A stretch of DNA of 64,000 bases from Taenia hydatigena (GCA_036345935.2 JADWOT020000007.1:5422665-5486664), one strand, 5' to 3'. Shown: positions 1-13,082, counted from the first letter of the stretch. Made by a program: numbers and translations. Notes: generated by a model not told the origin, from the sequence alone.

Positions 1-1656
1 TGGCAGTATCAGGCACACTCGCTTGCCAAATACCTAGGTAATGTTACGCCGATCTGTACCGAAAGATTTGAATTCCATGCACAAGTACTTATATATTGAC
101 AGCAGATCACCGTTAAGTTGGTTAGAAAATTAACTTTAAGGTAGTAAAGTTAGAGTTAGTGAAGGGAATGGCCTTGATTTTGACGAATCCTAATTTTGAT
201 AATTTAGAAGGCCAGCCTACTCATTTATGCTGTGGTGGCAGTTTCGACATGGAATTTTACACATAGACGGAAGAAAGGAACCTCACATTAATCTAAATTG
301 CACTTACTTCAGTGCTCGGCTTAAAAGTAAACCTTCCGTGTTTAGTTTTAGGTAGTAGCGATGGCCCACCCCATGCCACTGCCTCCAGATGAAATCTTAC
401 GTCCACATGCCACCGCTTTTGCTGTTACCGAGACTGACCTGCACCACTTCACAACAAATCTCACTACTCCATGTCCTACGGTATTGAGTAGTGCTTAATA
501 TACAGCGAGTGGGTGGCCTTCCAAACACCGCCACAGAGCCGTCCGTGCTCTCATCGTTTTAAAATGTAGGTTGTTCGGCCACCCAAGCGGGTAAGTGTAG
601 CCATACACAGCATCGGCAGATCAGGAGCGGTGGTAATTGGAATGGCATTGTTAGGACACTAGTAAAGTTGTGAACAGGTGGTGAGTAAGATTAGTATAAT
701 GATTGAAGCATGAATTGCCGAGGGCATCGTCGATGTGCGTGGTGTTAAGGTGAGCAGGTGTGTAAGCGGTGAGGGAGTCATGTTGTGGTGAAATTAGGGT
801 AGATAAGGCGGACAGGAAGTATCAAGGCGCCAGACAGTAGCCGGATGATGAAGACGAAGGGTTGTTGTTTTAATAAATATGTTTGCGTGGGCTTGATTCT
901 CACGTGCGTCGTGGTAGCGATTATTGCTCTCCACGCAGATGACATGAACAGCCTTCTTTGCTTCACTCTGGTTGTCTTCGTAGTGGCTCATTTCCCACCA
1001 TGTCCGCATTCGTAGAGGCGTATGCAAAGGAAGGGATGGGTGATCGAGAGTGCAATAGTGAACTTGCCACAACTTGGGCTCGAATCGGGAACATTTAGAT
1101 CCCTCATCCAAGCTACCCCGGCATGCCTAGTGTTTAGTGTTACAATCATCACCAACCGCAAGGCCCACTCGATGTTTAAATACGTGTTGACCATGTACCA
1201 ACTTACCTGCCCGTAATCGTGTAAGCAACGGCCATGGACAATAGCCGTAGCAATGGTGATGGTAATGCCGTTGTTGTTCTGTAGTGAGCTTAAGCAGTGC
1301 AATGATGTAGGGTATGTCTGCATGGTCCCGTCGACGGGGGATGGTGGGGTTGAAAATATGTCTTTATGGTCGGGTGGGCAAGGCGATGGACCAGGAATTA
1401 ATAAGGCGTTTCCTGCGCAGGTCTGAATCCCGCTATTGGCGCTAGTAATCGATCGCGAGTAAATCCTTTCTGACTCCTGCAACTCCGATGACTTCTTTGC
1501 AAAAACATGCTATTAGTCCACTGCACTGACTCCTCACAACCGTGTAACGTTGCGGCTGCGTTTGGTAAACGGGTGGCGCATATCTATCGCACACTGGTGT
1601 GCAAGCGGGATCGAGAGGGGATGGCAGAACTGGAGAGTTTTAAGGAACGGGAAGGA
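1..1656. other. No gene recognised
   Basis: No recognisable gene. A 164-residue open frame on the minus strand (988-1482) is the longest N-free frame in the window, but it has no family motif, no convincing splice sites and a composition no different from its surroundings. It is left uncalled. Confidence 0.5.
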
Positions 1657-1738
1657 CGTCGCGAGCACGATGTGAACCTGCGCAGAGAGTCCCCAATGGA
1701 TTTCGAGTCCATCGCCTTAACCACTCCGCCATCGCGAC
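1657..1738 (-). tRNA. tRNA-Ser(CGA)-like, probably a pseudogene or SINE-type copy
   Basis: Read on the minus strand this is an 82-nt serine tRNA shape. A perfect 7-bp acceptor stem (GTCGCGA with TCGCGAC) is followed by G73, the serine discriminator. The A-box TGGCGGAGTGG is intact. The anticodon stem ATGGA/TCCAT encloses the loop CTCGAAA, giving anticodon CGA (reads UCG), and there is a long variable arm as in tRNA-Ser. The T arm is damaged: the loop reads TTCACAT, so the near-invariant A58 is C, and the stem GCAGG/CGTGC has a G-G mismatch. This also spoils the B-box. No T-run terminator follows closely on the minus strand. Both points favour a pseudogene or a tRNA-derived repeat over a working gene. 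No CCA is encoded, as expected for a eukaryotic nuclear tRNA. Confidence 0.75.
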
Positions 1739-3029
1739 ACGGCGACGCCGATTTCTTAATTTGATATTATAGAGAATAAGGAGTATGTAAAGTGAGATTG
1801 AGCTTGCGACCTTCAGACTGTGTCTGACACGCTGACCAACTGCGTGGAACACATTTCAAATAGCGCCACTCTGATCCCTTTTTCCCATCAGCATGTCATA
1901 ACGTAGGTTCGCCCTCCACCGTTTCAAGTTTAACTCTGTGGGCTGGCAGATGGGTTCTTTGACGCATTCGATAGGGTAGTATTGGACTAAGGAGAACGTC
2001 ATACTAAGATTTACACTTTCAAAAAGAAAGCTGAAAGATTCTGTATGAAGCCGCCACCCAGCAGCCAAGTCACCAAAGGAACCCAGATGTAACTCACCTA
2101 ATCCATTTGTGGACGCAATGCCGCAAAATGATTAAAGAAACAGGTACGGGAAACGTTGCAATAAACGCCACCTTCCACGTCCTCAATTATCACCCGAGAC
2201 GCGATCCATGGATGGCCGCGAAGAATTTGCGCATACATTATATTCAGCTCACAATACTTTAATCTGCTATTGGATCCTCACATTCCTTTTCATACTCACT
2301 AAAACACTTCATGTTTAGTGAAATTTATGTCACTTATTTCCAAAACATTTGCTAATTTAAGATAGATGAAAATAAATTCACAGTTTTGCTTGTATCGTGC
2401 GTCTCAATGTGGAAAAAAATGCGGGAAACAATATTTGAAACCAATGCTTTCGTTGGGGAAGTGACAAAATGATACACAGTTAGTGGAGGGATGGGGACTT
2501 GCTTTGCCACTTGATCATTCAAATCAGCGTACGCAGGTTGTGCTACCTAAACCGGATCGGTAAGGTTATATCTTGTCCATTAATCAGCTCACCGTTCGTG
2601 GGTATGGAAATGTGCAAAGGCCATAGTGTCGATATCTTCATATTGGATGCCTTTCATGTCTCGGAGTGCAAGCGAGTTCGTTTGCGGAAGATTGCTTGTT
2701 CAAAGTGGCCAACACTTCTTAGTATGCAGTCATTAAGGAAGAGCTTAAGAATTACTTACCCAATTTTGTCCAAACAAAGATAATTTTGCTGCTGCTACCT
2801 TTATGATGATACAGAAAGTTACCTGGGTGTCTCTGTGCTAGTTATAACTGCCAAAACACTTTAACGGCTTGACAATTTATTTGCTTATGCCAATAATTTA
2901 ACGAGTAGTGATTTGATAATCCGTTTCGCTGTTCACTGATGTATGCAGATACTTCTTTTATTTATTAGCACCATATGTTCGCCTATAAGACTTCGGAGGC
3001 AACTCGAGATGTAAAAAGTGCGATACTCA
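1739..3029. other. No gene recognised
   Basis: AT-rich sequence without a supported gene. A 94-residue open frame at 2499-2783 (+) has no motif and lies between in-frame stops, so it is treated as chance. Confidence 0.5.
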
Positions 3030-3340
3030 AGCGCATGCAATCCAAAATGTCAGGCTGTTTCCCAACGAGTACTGTCGCAACTTTCCTTTTGTGTCCATTG
3101 TGCCTTTCGTATGCCGAATACCAATATTCTGCCTGAGGTCTGTTGTAGCTTTCCGAGGCTCCTTTGAGGACAAAAGAAGGCAGAATACTAGGGTAGAATA
3201 CATATAGTTAGTAAGCAGAGGAAATGAGCCACTGGCATGTCCCAAAGGCAAGTCTACGCAGCTATGGCAACATGACCACTTCTGTTACTCTGTCCAAAAC
3301 CGGTAGTCCAAACAAACAAAGTGTTGCAGCTATTTCATCG
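3030..3340 (+). repeat. Dispersed repeat R5, copy 1
   Basis: This stretch aligns by eye with 31760-32015 in the same orientation. Shared blocks include the GAAGGC.TAATACT part, CTGGCATG(T/G)CCCA(A/G)AGGC, and the trailing run CAAACAAACAA. The minus-strand translations both keep the string PLGHAS. In copy 1 all frames are broken or short. It could be an old duplicated gene piece or a transposon remnant. Confidence 0.5.
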
Positions 3341-5148
3341 TTTATGTACAAGGGAGTTTCGTGACATCATAGTGGTAAATAATGGCTCATGTTGCTCTGT
3401 TCGACTTTAAAATCTTTGTTTAAACCTCATATTAACACAAAATTTCCATATTGAAGTATTTTTACTTTTGAATCAAGCTTGCATAATGACGCTGAATGAT
3501 TGCTTCCATAAATTTTCGAACATTGATTACAAATATACATGCGACTGCTTTTTGAAAGCAATCCAGATATAGTTGCGCTTAAATTCGCGCATTTTTGTTG
3601 TTCTTACAAAATTTTTGGCAAAATGATTTTAATCTTATACGGATAAAATAATTTGTCAACTTGAAAGTTATGTTGGATGTATGTGTTTTGCCTGAGGGTA
3701 TGCATTACTCTTCACTGGTCATGATAAAAGCTGGAATCTTGGGCAAACAATTAAAAAAGCCACTGAAAGTTATAAAGAAAACTACGAAAATATTGGTCCT
3801 TTTGTACCCGTGATGGTGCTGAATTGGAGATAAATGTGATCGTGTCTGTTTCTGACGGTGCAGCAGATAAGCTTCGGTGGTAAAGGAAACAGGATTTGAA
3901 ATTGAATGCTCTCCCGTCGCGCATTTCACTCGGGTAAGAAAAATCCGCATTTTTCGTGTGGTTTTAATAAATGCTTGGTCTTTGCTGTCTTCAACGTACA
4001 TGCTTAAGAAGGAGTCACAATTACCTTTATTTTTTATCTCTCCCCACATTTACACTGTGTCAGTTGGATCATCCAAGTTACTCTACCATCCATTTAGGCA
4101 GAGCCCATCGTGTCTATGGGATTTAGCACTGATGTAGTTGTGGTAATTTTCGAAAAAGCGCCTGCGCACGCTCTTTCTCATCGATGGACTGAATCGCCTC
4201 CTCTGCAACATCAGCAAGTATGACTTGTAGAAACATACGTCGAGGTAGTAAAGGTTCTACTGGGAACGGGGTATCAATGAGCAGTCCACACCACCCTTAG
4301 ACTGGGTGTCAATCTGCTGATCTGATTGGCAGGTTTATTATAGGGGTTGATCACGATTGGGATTGTTTCTCTACATTTCATTCTGTTTTTTAGGCACGGA
4401 GACATTTTTGGTTTCGAGTCTCTTAGCTAAGGTGATAGGAGAGCTAGAACATTAAACGGAAACGAGAGGGCACGTGGCGCAGTACACCAGCCTAATGCGT
4501 TCTTTGGTAAAATTGTTAGAAGTCGGCTAACTTTGGCGCGATGCGGTAATTTCCACGTATATGACATTGTGGACAGAAAGCACCAGTCGTTGGTGTGAGT
4601 TGAGGATTTGGATATCCGGAGGCAGAAACTCGCTTAAATTGTAAGCCTGTACAATCATAACACATTTGTTTGCATTACATTATATGCTGTATTTTTCATT
4701 GATCTAGTTTGGTTAGGCATGCCTTCTCGTCATTAAGTGCAGCCTTTTGTACCTGCAGCAGGTACTGCCAAATAGGTGAATTACGGCTAACTGAACCTCC
4801 GGTAGAGCCAGTTTTCACCTACCCATTTATTGTGTGTTCCACTTATTTGCACGGATCATGGGTGAGTGTTTGTGACACTACTGGTGCCCGCTAATGATTA
4901 GCAAGTCTCTCTTTGTGTCTATTGACCTCTAATCATGCATCTGGCTGAATTTTCCTACTTTCGCACTTGACCGTGCCTCTTGTTTAGCTTTTCGTTGAAG
5001 TGCATATACACACAGGATTTATAATTAATACGATTGAGAGTTGTCAGAGTGCTTACTCAAATGCTCTGGTGCTGCTGTTAATCACTAAAGCCTACTAGAT
5101 GTTGATAAGTGTGATGCATTAGTCGACATCACAACTCTTGCTGCTATC
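3341..5148. other. No gene recognised; strongly AT-rich at 3420-3680
   Basis: Intergenic or intronic sequence. Overlapping open frames on both strands at 3705-4137 have no motif and no splice-site support. Confidence 0.5.
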
Positions 5149-5765
5149 CGCAGTGGACTGCAATTCCTACCTCCAAATAAACGTTTTTCTTTTTAAATCA
5201 TACCAGCGGTTGATGCACTATGCATTGGCACATCAATTGAGCATGTTCCAGCAAATAAACTCGTGAATTGAAAGCTTGCCGCTGTGTTACCCCTTCTTGT
5301 TGCCTCCCAAATTCGAAAGCCTTGTTCTTTCAGAATCATGTGCTATTTTGGACTCCATCCAATTTTGCCAACTTGTAAGAAAATTTTGTTGATTCATTTG
5401 GCAGTTGCTATTGTGTTCACAAAAGCTGCAACAGTTAGGATACAAAGTGTGCTGCATTGTTTGAGTCTAGATTTGTTTGGTGTTTTTATCAGAACCATCG
5501 AACTTTGCGCATTTGTTGTCCCCTTAAGGGACTTCTTGGGATGAGTTTTTCAGAAATGCTCATTAAATGAGGCGTTTGGTGAGGATGCAGTATCATGGCG
5601 ACTGCCTTGCACTAATCATCCCTTCGTGTGTATCCCACTGTTGTAGTAATGTGGCAGCCTCTGCCTGATTCTCCTTCTTCTCTTAGTCGTATTAGTGATT
5701 GGTCTTGACTGCATTGTTCGTTTGCCAGGGGGCTGAAAATTGATTCACGGGACATAGGGGCCCAG
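5149..5765 (+). repeat. Dispersed repeat R1, copy 1
   Basis: Matches the reverse complement of 59110-59605. Nearly identical blocks include CTACCTCCAAATAAACGTTTTT, the segment around AATCATACCAGCGGTTGATG, GTGTTACCCCTTCTTGTTGCCTC and TGTGCTATTTTGGACTCCAT. The match continues more loosely to GGGACATAGGGG near 5760. Both copies keep an open frame over the central 250 bp with the shared peptide CYFGLH, but they differ by several indels, so this is a decayed element rather than a gene. No terminal repeats or target-site duplication could be seen. Confidence 0.8.
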
Positions 5766-6604
5766 TCGAGACTGCTCTGAAGCACCATCGCAATTTGAAC
5801 ATCATACTTCTGGTCGCTCTCCCTTTGATATGCATTTATCTGAAAACGGGTTGGCCGTTGGTTAACATAGTCAACTGTCCGCGTAAATTTGCACTAAATG
5901 AGCGTCTGAGGGTATTTGTAAAGCAGACATTTGCCCATGTGTAAGGCCTTGTACCCACTATCCTCATGCCCGTGGACTATCAAGTGCGCTTGGTCGATCA
6001 AATGGAGCGCGATTTCCACCTCGCACCCGACCAGTAACGCGACTGCCTCGCTGGCGTCTCTAGGGGCTTTCACCGTTACCAGCCTTGTTTAGTGATCCCG
6101 CCACAACTTAGAACATCAATTCTCATGATTTCGATGTCATTATGAAATGGGCTTATGAACACTAATGGTGTAATTATTTTGTTTGTATTTTTCGTTTTCT
6201 TGGTTTGCCTGGTTAGTGTTATGCATCTGAAAGATATGCGCACAATTCAAGTTAACTTTGATGGGTCTGGTAGTTGGCGCAGTGACTTAGCTGCGTACAG
6301 GTTGCACTATGAATTGCTCGCCTTTGAGAAGGACTACGAAAGGCAGTAGACTTGAATTGCCTATCCATCATCGCGATATGTAAAAGTAAAAAGTTGCTCA
6401 TTATCACTTTGTTCCTTTGTCGAATGGATCTTTTTAGCGTAAGGCATTTACACACGCATTTCGTTGCTGCGATTTTGATGTGTTTGCTTTTGCATCAACT
6501 GACAAAACCCGCGAAAGCCAATCAACTCGCAACCCTCTATGGAGACGACAATGAACTACTTCAAAGTAAACGTGTCTCCAGTTAGAAGTAGGGTGTGCAG
6601 TGGT
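5766..6604. other. No gene recognised
   Basis: Short open frames at 6155-6349 and 6352-6585 (+) each begin with a hydrophobic segment, but they are unsupported by splice sites or homology. Confidence 0.45.
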
Positions 6605-6985
6605 TCCATGATGGCCAGTGAGTGGATTGCCTCCCCTTCCAATGAATGGGACCTCGTGATTACAGACGCGTAACAGTAGGGGTGTATGCAGCCTCTCATT
6701 TAAAGTCGAGTCCCCTATCAACAGCATTCATTGTTGCGATTCGACCAATCTTGTGGCAGAAGGCAGTCACTGCAAGACATGGATTTGAGAGCTTGGTGGT
6801 TGTATCGCTGCTGCTTAAGATGCCACCGCCTTTGTGATTTGATGGCCCATTCGCGTGTGCAGTGCTGATTTGTGCTGAAGAAAATAGAGAGCGCATCTAT
6901 TTTTGTCCGCTAGTCGTGAGAAGTGATGTCAAGCCTTTCATCGTTCGCTCCGCCACCGATACTCAACATTCTGTGGCACTCTACT
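6605..6985 (+). repeat. Dispersed coding-like repeat R2, copy A
   Basis: Aligns with the reverse complement of 28975-29362 and, over a shorter core, with 57490-57720. The shared core is AATCTTGTGGCAGA.GGCAGT. Translated in one common frame, the three copies give related peptides around NLVAEGS and GGCIAA, with stops interrupting copy A. That pattern fits decayed copies of a sequence that once encoded protein. I do not recognise the protein. Confidence 0.75.
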
Positions 6986-8045
6986 GGGAATGTAGTTCGA
7001 CAAATTTAACAATTAAGTGTGTTCTCCCATGTGGGAGGCGTGGAGGCGATCGTGCCTGTTGGAACACTTGGCCAATTTAAAGTATTGTTCTTGTGCTGTA
7101 TTGACTTGCTATGTATGACTTCATTTAAATGGGCGATGGATGACATTTGTGATGAGCTCATTGGCTTTCGCAAGTGTGGAGTGCCATTCGTTGACGTGGC
7201 TTCTGAGCCGACTGAATAACATGCGTTGGTGGTGGCCATTAGTAGGTTATCGTGAACATAAATAGGGCGATTGTATTGAAGTACCGGGTGCCAACTTACC
7301 TTGGTGTGACTTGATAGACAGGCGGGCGCAGTAGGGCTAATAAAATAATTGCTTAAAAGCGACTGATTAGTGCAACTGCTGTTTGATTCCTATATACTGT
7401 TTAAACCAAGCACGAATATAAAGAGACATTAGGGCTGAATGCAAGGCAACAACAATATAATAAAACAGCAGTAACGTAACACATTTTGCTTACAAAATGG
7501 TCTCTTATGATTTGGCATTACGTGAGAAGTTAGGGACTAACCTGAAGACGAAATATGGCATCGTGATTGGGTATGCATAGAGCAGGATTTGGGCTACCGG
7601 CATTGTCTGCGGGCGATAGCGCAACGACAGAGATCTAAAGCGGTCCCGTATCCCAAAAGCAAGAGTTGATCAAACCACTTGGAAATTGAGTAGCGCTTCT
7701 CCTATTTCGAGTTCTTTCTTCACCTTGTCATTGATCAACCTCCGGCATCAGACATCACAGCTTGATAGTGGTGTAAGGAAAGCGCCTTAAAACAACAGCC
7801 TCGTCATCCCCTACCTCTAGTGGCTTATCAATCTGCTGACTGGAACACGTAATCATTTCATTGGTGATCAGTCTAACAACAGAACTAAAACAAAAGTCGA
7901 GAACTAAAGGGTAAATAAATCATTCAACCAGTCATTCAAGCAAAAAATCAAAGAGTTAGTCTTTTAGTCAAATAATCAAATCATTGTTTAATGGATTAGC
8001 TTGGAATTTGGGAGATCGACCTGTGAGATTTAAATGAAGGGCAGC
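6986..8045. other. No gene; left flank of R3 with short A/T-rich subrepeats
   Basis: No gene seen. Bases about 7910-8000 carry runs resembling AGTCA..TCAAATCATT. They match the reverse complement of 27374-27520, the right flank of the other R3 copy (see findings). Confidence 0.45.
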
Positions 8046-8664
8046 GGTGGCAGCAGCATCACCACCAACGCCAGCATCGATGTCGGAAAGACCACGATTG
8101 GTGCCAGCGTAAAAAACTGCACCACTCCTCGGACCTTGCCCTTTCATTGCAATCGGGCATCGCCCATCTTCCTTAGCCTCCAACCCCCGTCTTGTGTCCG
8201 TCTCCTCGCCTCACTCCGCCTCCACCTACACCTCAAATCCGCATTCCGTGGTGCGACTGACGGCAATATCATCACCTCTAGTCATTATCATGAAACACAC
8301 TGGTAAGTGTCTCATTTTCTTCCCATTACAGTCTTCAGTCTTCATTCAACCTCTTTTACCCATATCCAGTCAATCAAATGTCTACTCTCACTCAGGCCTC
8401 ATCCGCGATAATGGGACGGAGGACATCCTCGGGATCACAAGGGACACGAGCAGGGTGATGAGGACGAGGTTGAGCTGGTGAGGAATGAGAAATCAGAATG
8501 TGACCTATCCGACTATATGGCTATGATGAGTTAGTGGTCGAATATGGATGAGCAGATGGAGTGGTGGCAATTGCCACCCTCTTAGATGGCATCCAATTCT
8601 CCTACGTCGTCATCGTTCACCGCGCTGGCACCGTTGCCTGCGAGCCAACTATTGACTACGCATA
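8046..8664 (+). repeat. Dispersed repeat R3, copy 1
   Basis: Matches 26298-26894 in the same orientation. Landmarks are GCCAGCATCGATGTCGGAA, GGGCATCGCCCATCTTCCTTAG, TCTACTCTCACTCAGGCCTCA and AGATGGCATCC. Both copies hold a GT..AG block in the same place (here 8303-8331, 29 nt) with a pyrimidine run before the AG. The plus frame from 8034 stays open for 90 codons and is serine- and threonine-rich, but the matching frame of copy 2 ends early, so a current protein is not supported. Confidence 0.75.
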
Positions 8665-9818
8665 AGAGTGGTGGGCTAATCTCCGAAGGCACAGCTGATG
8701 CGATGCGATCCTCCTCAACCGACCTTATTGGGCCTTGCTGACAATAGGGTATTTCAAGCTACCTATCTCCTGCGATTGCATCGGATACTCTCTGGCAAAT
8801 TTTCCATAGTTTTGGATTGCTGCATACTAGGTGAACACATGAAAATGAAAGGATAGTCCTTGATGGCACAGCTAATGTATATCTCTTGCCTTTATACGAC
8901 TTGTCTTTCTTTAGAATTGGTGCTCCCCTCCCTTCTGTTTTACACAATCGCATTTGGATGCTGCTGGACTAGATAATAGTATTTTGGGCTATTCTACATG
9001 CGAAGACCACATAAAATATCAATGTATGCCTTGAAGGCATGGTGCATACGTCGCTCCCCACTTATCTGGCTGGATTTTGCTTTGATTACAGCCACTGTTC
9101 TACACCTTTGCAGTTTCGTGGTTTCTTATTAATGATTTTAATTTGTTTCATACATGGAAACCGCATGAAAATGGCAGGATGCTCCTTGATGACTGCCTGT
9201 AGCGCTGCGCTCTTATTTACCCATCTTGACTTTGCTTCAATCACAACCGGCTATCTAGACCTCCTTGTCTCACGTAGTTGCGTTTAGATGCTCTAAATAT
9301 TGGTATTGATGATTCTAATTCTCATATTGCGACTGTCCGTCCTTGTCCGAATAGGTAGTTAAAAGTGATGACTATATGCGTGATTGTTCCCGCTAGTTGA
9401 CGTTATGCGTGCATATTTTGCTTCAATTTGGCTCCTGTCGGCCTAATGTCTAACACTCTGATGATGCAAGTTTGGCGTTTTGGTAATTTTCCCTTCCCCA
9501 ATTGGGGCTCCCACTTCAATTTAAAAAAAAGATTAAAAGGCTGCCGCAGTAGGAGGAATAGGGTTAGATGATTTGGCGATGGGTAAGCTTGAAATAACAA
9601 GCCATTCAATAAGGGACTGAATCGGAAGCTTGCTTCCCCCGATATGAAACTGTTGATCTGGTAGTCCAGAAGGGCAAGTTAAAAGGAAGTATTACGATGT
9701 ACCATCTCACTCATATGCATCCGAGCGCATACGTGCACACACATGATCCTACCTGTATCATTCCGATCCCATTTACTATGCGACTCTCTAATAGAACAGA
9801 AATAGGGAATGGACCTTG
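8665..9818. other. No gene recognised
   Basis: Nothing supported. Two loosely similar blocks (about 8750-8960 and 9020-9300) share CATGAAAATG.(A)AGGAT and TTTGGATGCT/TTTAGATGCT, perhaps an old local duplication. Confidence 0.35.

Positions 9819-9847
<29 letters not shown>
9819..9847. repeat. (AC)n microsatellite
   Basis: Uninterrupted AC dinucleotide run of about 14 units. On the minus strand it produces a meaningless Cys-Val run in a short open frame. Confidence 0.97.
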
Positions 9848-9850
<3 letters not shown>

Positions 9851-12359
9851 CTCTGACGGCAAACAGAGTTCAGATGGATTCGAGGGGATAAGGCACGCAT
9901 CTACTCCGCTATTGCAGAACGCCAGATCGCGGCAACTTCTACAGGGGGAAAATGTGTAGGTAGTGAGATGGGCAGGTAGACGTTCGGCCAGCCCGCAAAT
10001 TACAAAGTGGTAAGTGGGAGCAACGCGCTCATCTTTGCTGTTGAGGGAGTGGGTGTAGGAGTAGGAGGCGGAACCAAAGCGAGTTGATGTAGAGCAAGCT
10101 AAGGAAACAGCAAAAAGATGAAGATGGATAGTGTTTGGCGATTTTAGGCTAAGCTTTGCTGAAACAAGTGTTGGTCCTCAGCTTAGTCTATGCTACTCCG
10201 TTCTAGGTTATGTTTCTTGGCATTGTTATAATACTCATAAACAAGGATGAGACTAGTAAAGAGATGAAGGGAACGTACTAAGAGAGCGCTGGCAGAAGAT
10301 GGGGTGGGAGGAGGTGAAGGTTAGAGGAAGATAAGAGAGCAAGGGAAACTAGACGTTCTTAAGGCAGCACAGTGAAAAGATAAGGGTGAGGAAATAAAAT
10401 GCAGGCAAATATCCACTTTTCTTCTCGGGATAAATTGAATGCATGAAGGGCACATGGTAGGACATAACGCAAAGCGTATTGCTTGAGAGCATATCGGGCG
10501 TGGTGGAGAACGATGGAGACACTCACCAAAGATGAGGTAGGGTGGAGCACGGGAGAGGAGGTGCAGACAAGTGAGCTCCCACCCGTCCGTTTCGAGGAAG
10601 TCATCAGGCCCATTTCTTGCGCGTGGTATGAGGTCCCTGACATCTGAAAAGAAAAGAGAAAAGGCCTCATTTTACACTGAATGGATTTTCGCTGGGCCGA
10701 TTAGGCGGACCAAATAAGAGTGCTGGGGTTGACTTTAATGGTGGCATTTGAAAGCGCCACCGAAGATGAGGCTGCTTACCCGCATCTACCCTAATTTACT
10801 CAACTCTATCATAATCTAGCCTAAAGGGCTGATTCGGTCTGCTGTATTCCAGAGGATCCTGGTCTGATTAAGTCAGGCGCTACAGTGCTTCCACAGTGCG
10901 AATATGAATATGGGCAAGTTATTGCGCTCCAGTAGGTCTGCTGCCGCTGTTTGTTCAGTGGTTGCATACGAATGCAAGAGCCATTAAAAGCAAGAGCAGT
11001 AAGGTGAACACAGTACATAATATGAATTTAATTATAAGAGTCGGCGACATACCCCTAAATATTTCCATGGTGTTCATTCGCAAACCTACGGCTGTTCAGC
11101 TGAAAGAGGCAAAGGAATGCCAAACCATGAAGATGGGAGGAGAGAGAGCAAGGAATGGGAAAAGAGGATCGGAAGTGGACGATGCAGGGTGATCCTGTAC
11201 AGTGCAATGGTGTAGAAATCCTTACTGTTCTCCTTTCCCTATATTTTTATGAATTGGTACACTTATCTGCTCAGCTAGCCAATCGATTGAGTTAAATGTG
11301 AAGAAATCAACTCGGTGGCAAACAAATGGGTTTATTTTCAATGGCATACTCATAGCCTTTCCTTCCTTTGTGATTCGCATTGGGTGATGATATCGAAACG
11401 ATGCACGCAAATGAGTCCCTAAAATTTCTACGATATCTATCTGTTATGGTCCTTTGACGCCTCAAGAACGGTAGAGTAGGAGGTTGAGGCTGACAAGCAG
11501 ATAAAGATATAGGTGGCAAATTGGGGGGTAAAAGAAGATTAAAAGCAGGAGGGAATGAATCGCGATGGAGCTACTTGCAAAGACCTGAATGACAGGAACG
11601 ATACTGTGAAGCGAGTTGAATCAAAGGCGATGAAGCAACGCTCAGCAGAGCGTGTCAGGGGGTTGACTGTGCGATTGACCCCTTGAAACTGGCACAGGTA
11701 AATTGATTAGTCGTGCGTGTCACATGGTGGAATCCACAGTTGAATGGTGTGGGTTTCGGACATTACTCCTTGTTGGTTTCGCTAGAATGTGCGACTCTAT
11801 CAGATTTTCCTATTCTTGATATCTTTTGCTAATTCCGTCTTTTGGGCTGGTAGCCATTTTGGCAACTAGGTACTTCTCCATTGCAATACAAGGTGCCAGT
11901 CCCAATCCGAGTGAAGGAAAAGAGTGGGAGGCGAAGAAATTAGGCCAAGGAAAGCGAATGGATGGGTGATGTAAAGGCCAAGTTGTAACAAATTGAAAAA
12001 GCCAAATCAACGCATCAATTCACCATTCATGCGGCTCCTTTGCCGGTGACCAAGCTGGACCCACAAAAAGAAGAGCGACGAATAAATGAGTTTTGTTCTC
12101 TTTAATGAATCCTATCACACACCCAGTAAAAATTTTGAATAATATCTCTAGTCAACATGCATTATCGCGTGCTTCGGCAGCAATGGTGTCTGTCAGGTTA
12201 AATTTTTGCTTTACTTACCCACATGATTGAATAAACTTGTAATGCTCTTGCCGACAAACCCAGTCCAAGCGCTATTGTGCATCTTGGAAATGTGTATGCC
12301 TATGCGTAGGTTCAAATACATGGATGGATCAGTGATTTCTATGCCAAAGGAATCGACTA
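9848..12359. other. No gene recognised; purine-rich at 10030-10340
   Basis: Purine-rich (G/A) plus strand near 10030-10340 and again at 11100-11190. An open frame at 10962-11192 (+) has a charged, basic C-terminal half but no motif. Minus-strand frames at 11222-11519 overlap each other. Nothing is firm enough to call. Confidence 0.4.
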
Positions 12360-12612
12360 TGCACATGCATGCATCACTAATATGGAAACATCCTTAAAGG
12401 GATATCCCCACACATGATTACATCAACAACGATGACAATTGCATGAAAGCAAACGTTAGCATACAATTATTTGACTTCGCTAACGCATGCATAATTTCGT
12501 ATAAACATGCGCACCCCATTCTAAAAACGCAATGCACGTTCGCACATGCATTTATTTCAATATTAAAGATCGTGTACGCATGTATTCGCATGCATAAATG
12601 CATTCATCACTG
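12360..12612. repeat. ATGCAT/GCATGC-rich low-complexity tract
   Basis: Self-complementary words (ATGCAT, GCATGC, CATGCA, TGCATAA) recur through about 250 bp. Because the words are palindromic, both strands stay open at once (12418-12603 minus, 12443-12745 plus), with similar Met/His/Cys/Ala-rich translations. This explains the paired open frames without a gene. Confidence 0.6.
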
Positions 12613-13082
12613 TAAATACTATCCTGACAACACTGTGCTTTCAAACAGTAAAAAATGCATGTCTTCTGTTTTCTTCATTTTAGCCCATTTTTATATATAT
12701 TTGGCCCTAAGTGCAATCCTGATTTATTGGTTCCAATTTCGGTAAGGAACATATTACCACTGAGTAATATTTAGGCCTTTTTCCAGAGCCTCACCTTCAC
12801 CCGGTGCAGGCATTTAAATGATTTTTGGGTTACTCTTCTCCCTCTATTGCGTGTTATCCCATGTCCTTAAGTTTACATTAAGTGGTTGTTATGGGCACCC
12901 ACAATTAAACCAAAAGCCTCAGAATGTACTTTTCCTTATCCATTAACCTTTCGAGTTGTGCTACTCACTCCCACTTCGTTGACGCCCAGAATCCATTAGT
13001 AGGGCGAGAATACCCTTTAAAGTTCTCGGGCACATGCAATCTTTCCTAGAGCAACAAGTTCATTTAGATCGACGCGTGGAGC
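12613..13082. other. No gene recognised
   Basis: No feature supported apart from a hydrophobic run in the plus frame at 12660-12740, just before a GTAAGG. Confidence 0.4.

Noticed and set aside
988..1482. 164-codon open frame, the longest in the window without N
   Set aside because: No motif, no splice context, and frames near this length are expected by chance in 64 kb on two strands.
9679..9900. Minus-strand ORF with an alternating Cys-Val run
   Set aside because: It is the translation of the AC microsatellite.
12418..12745. Opposed ORFs on both strands
   Set aside because: Explained by palindromic ATGCAT-type words that keep both strands open.
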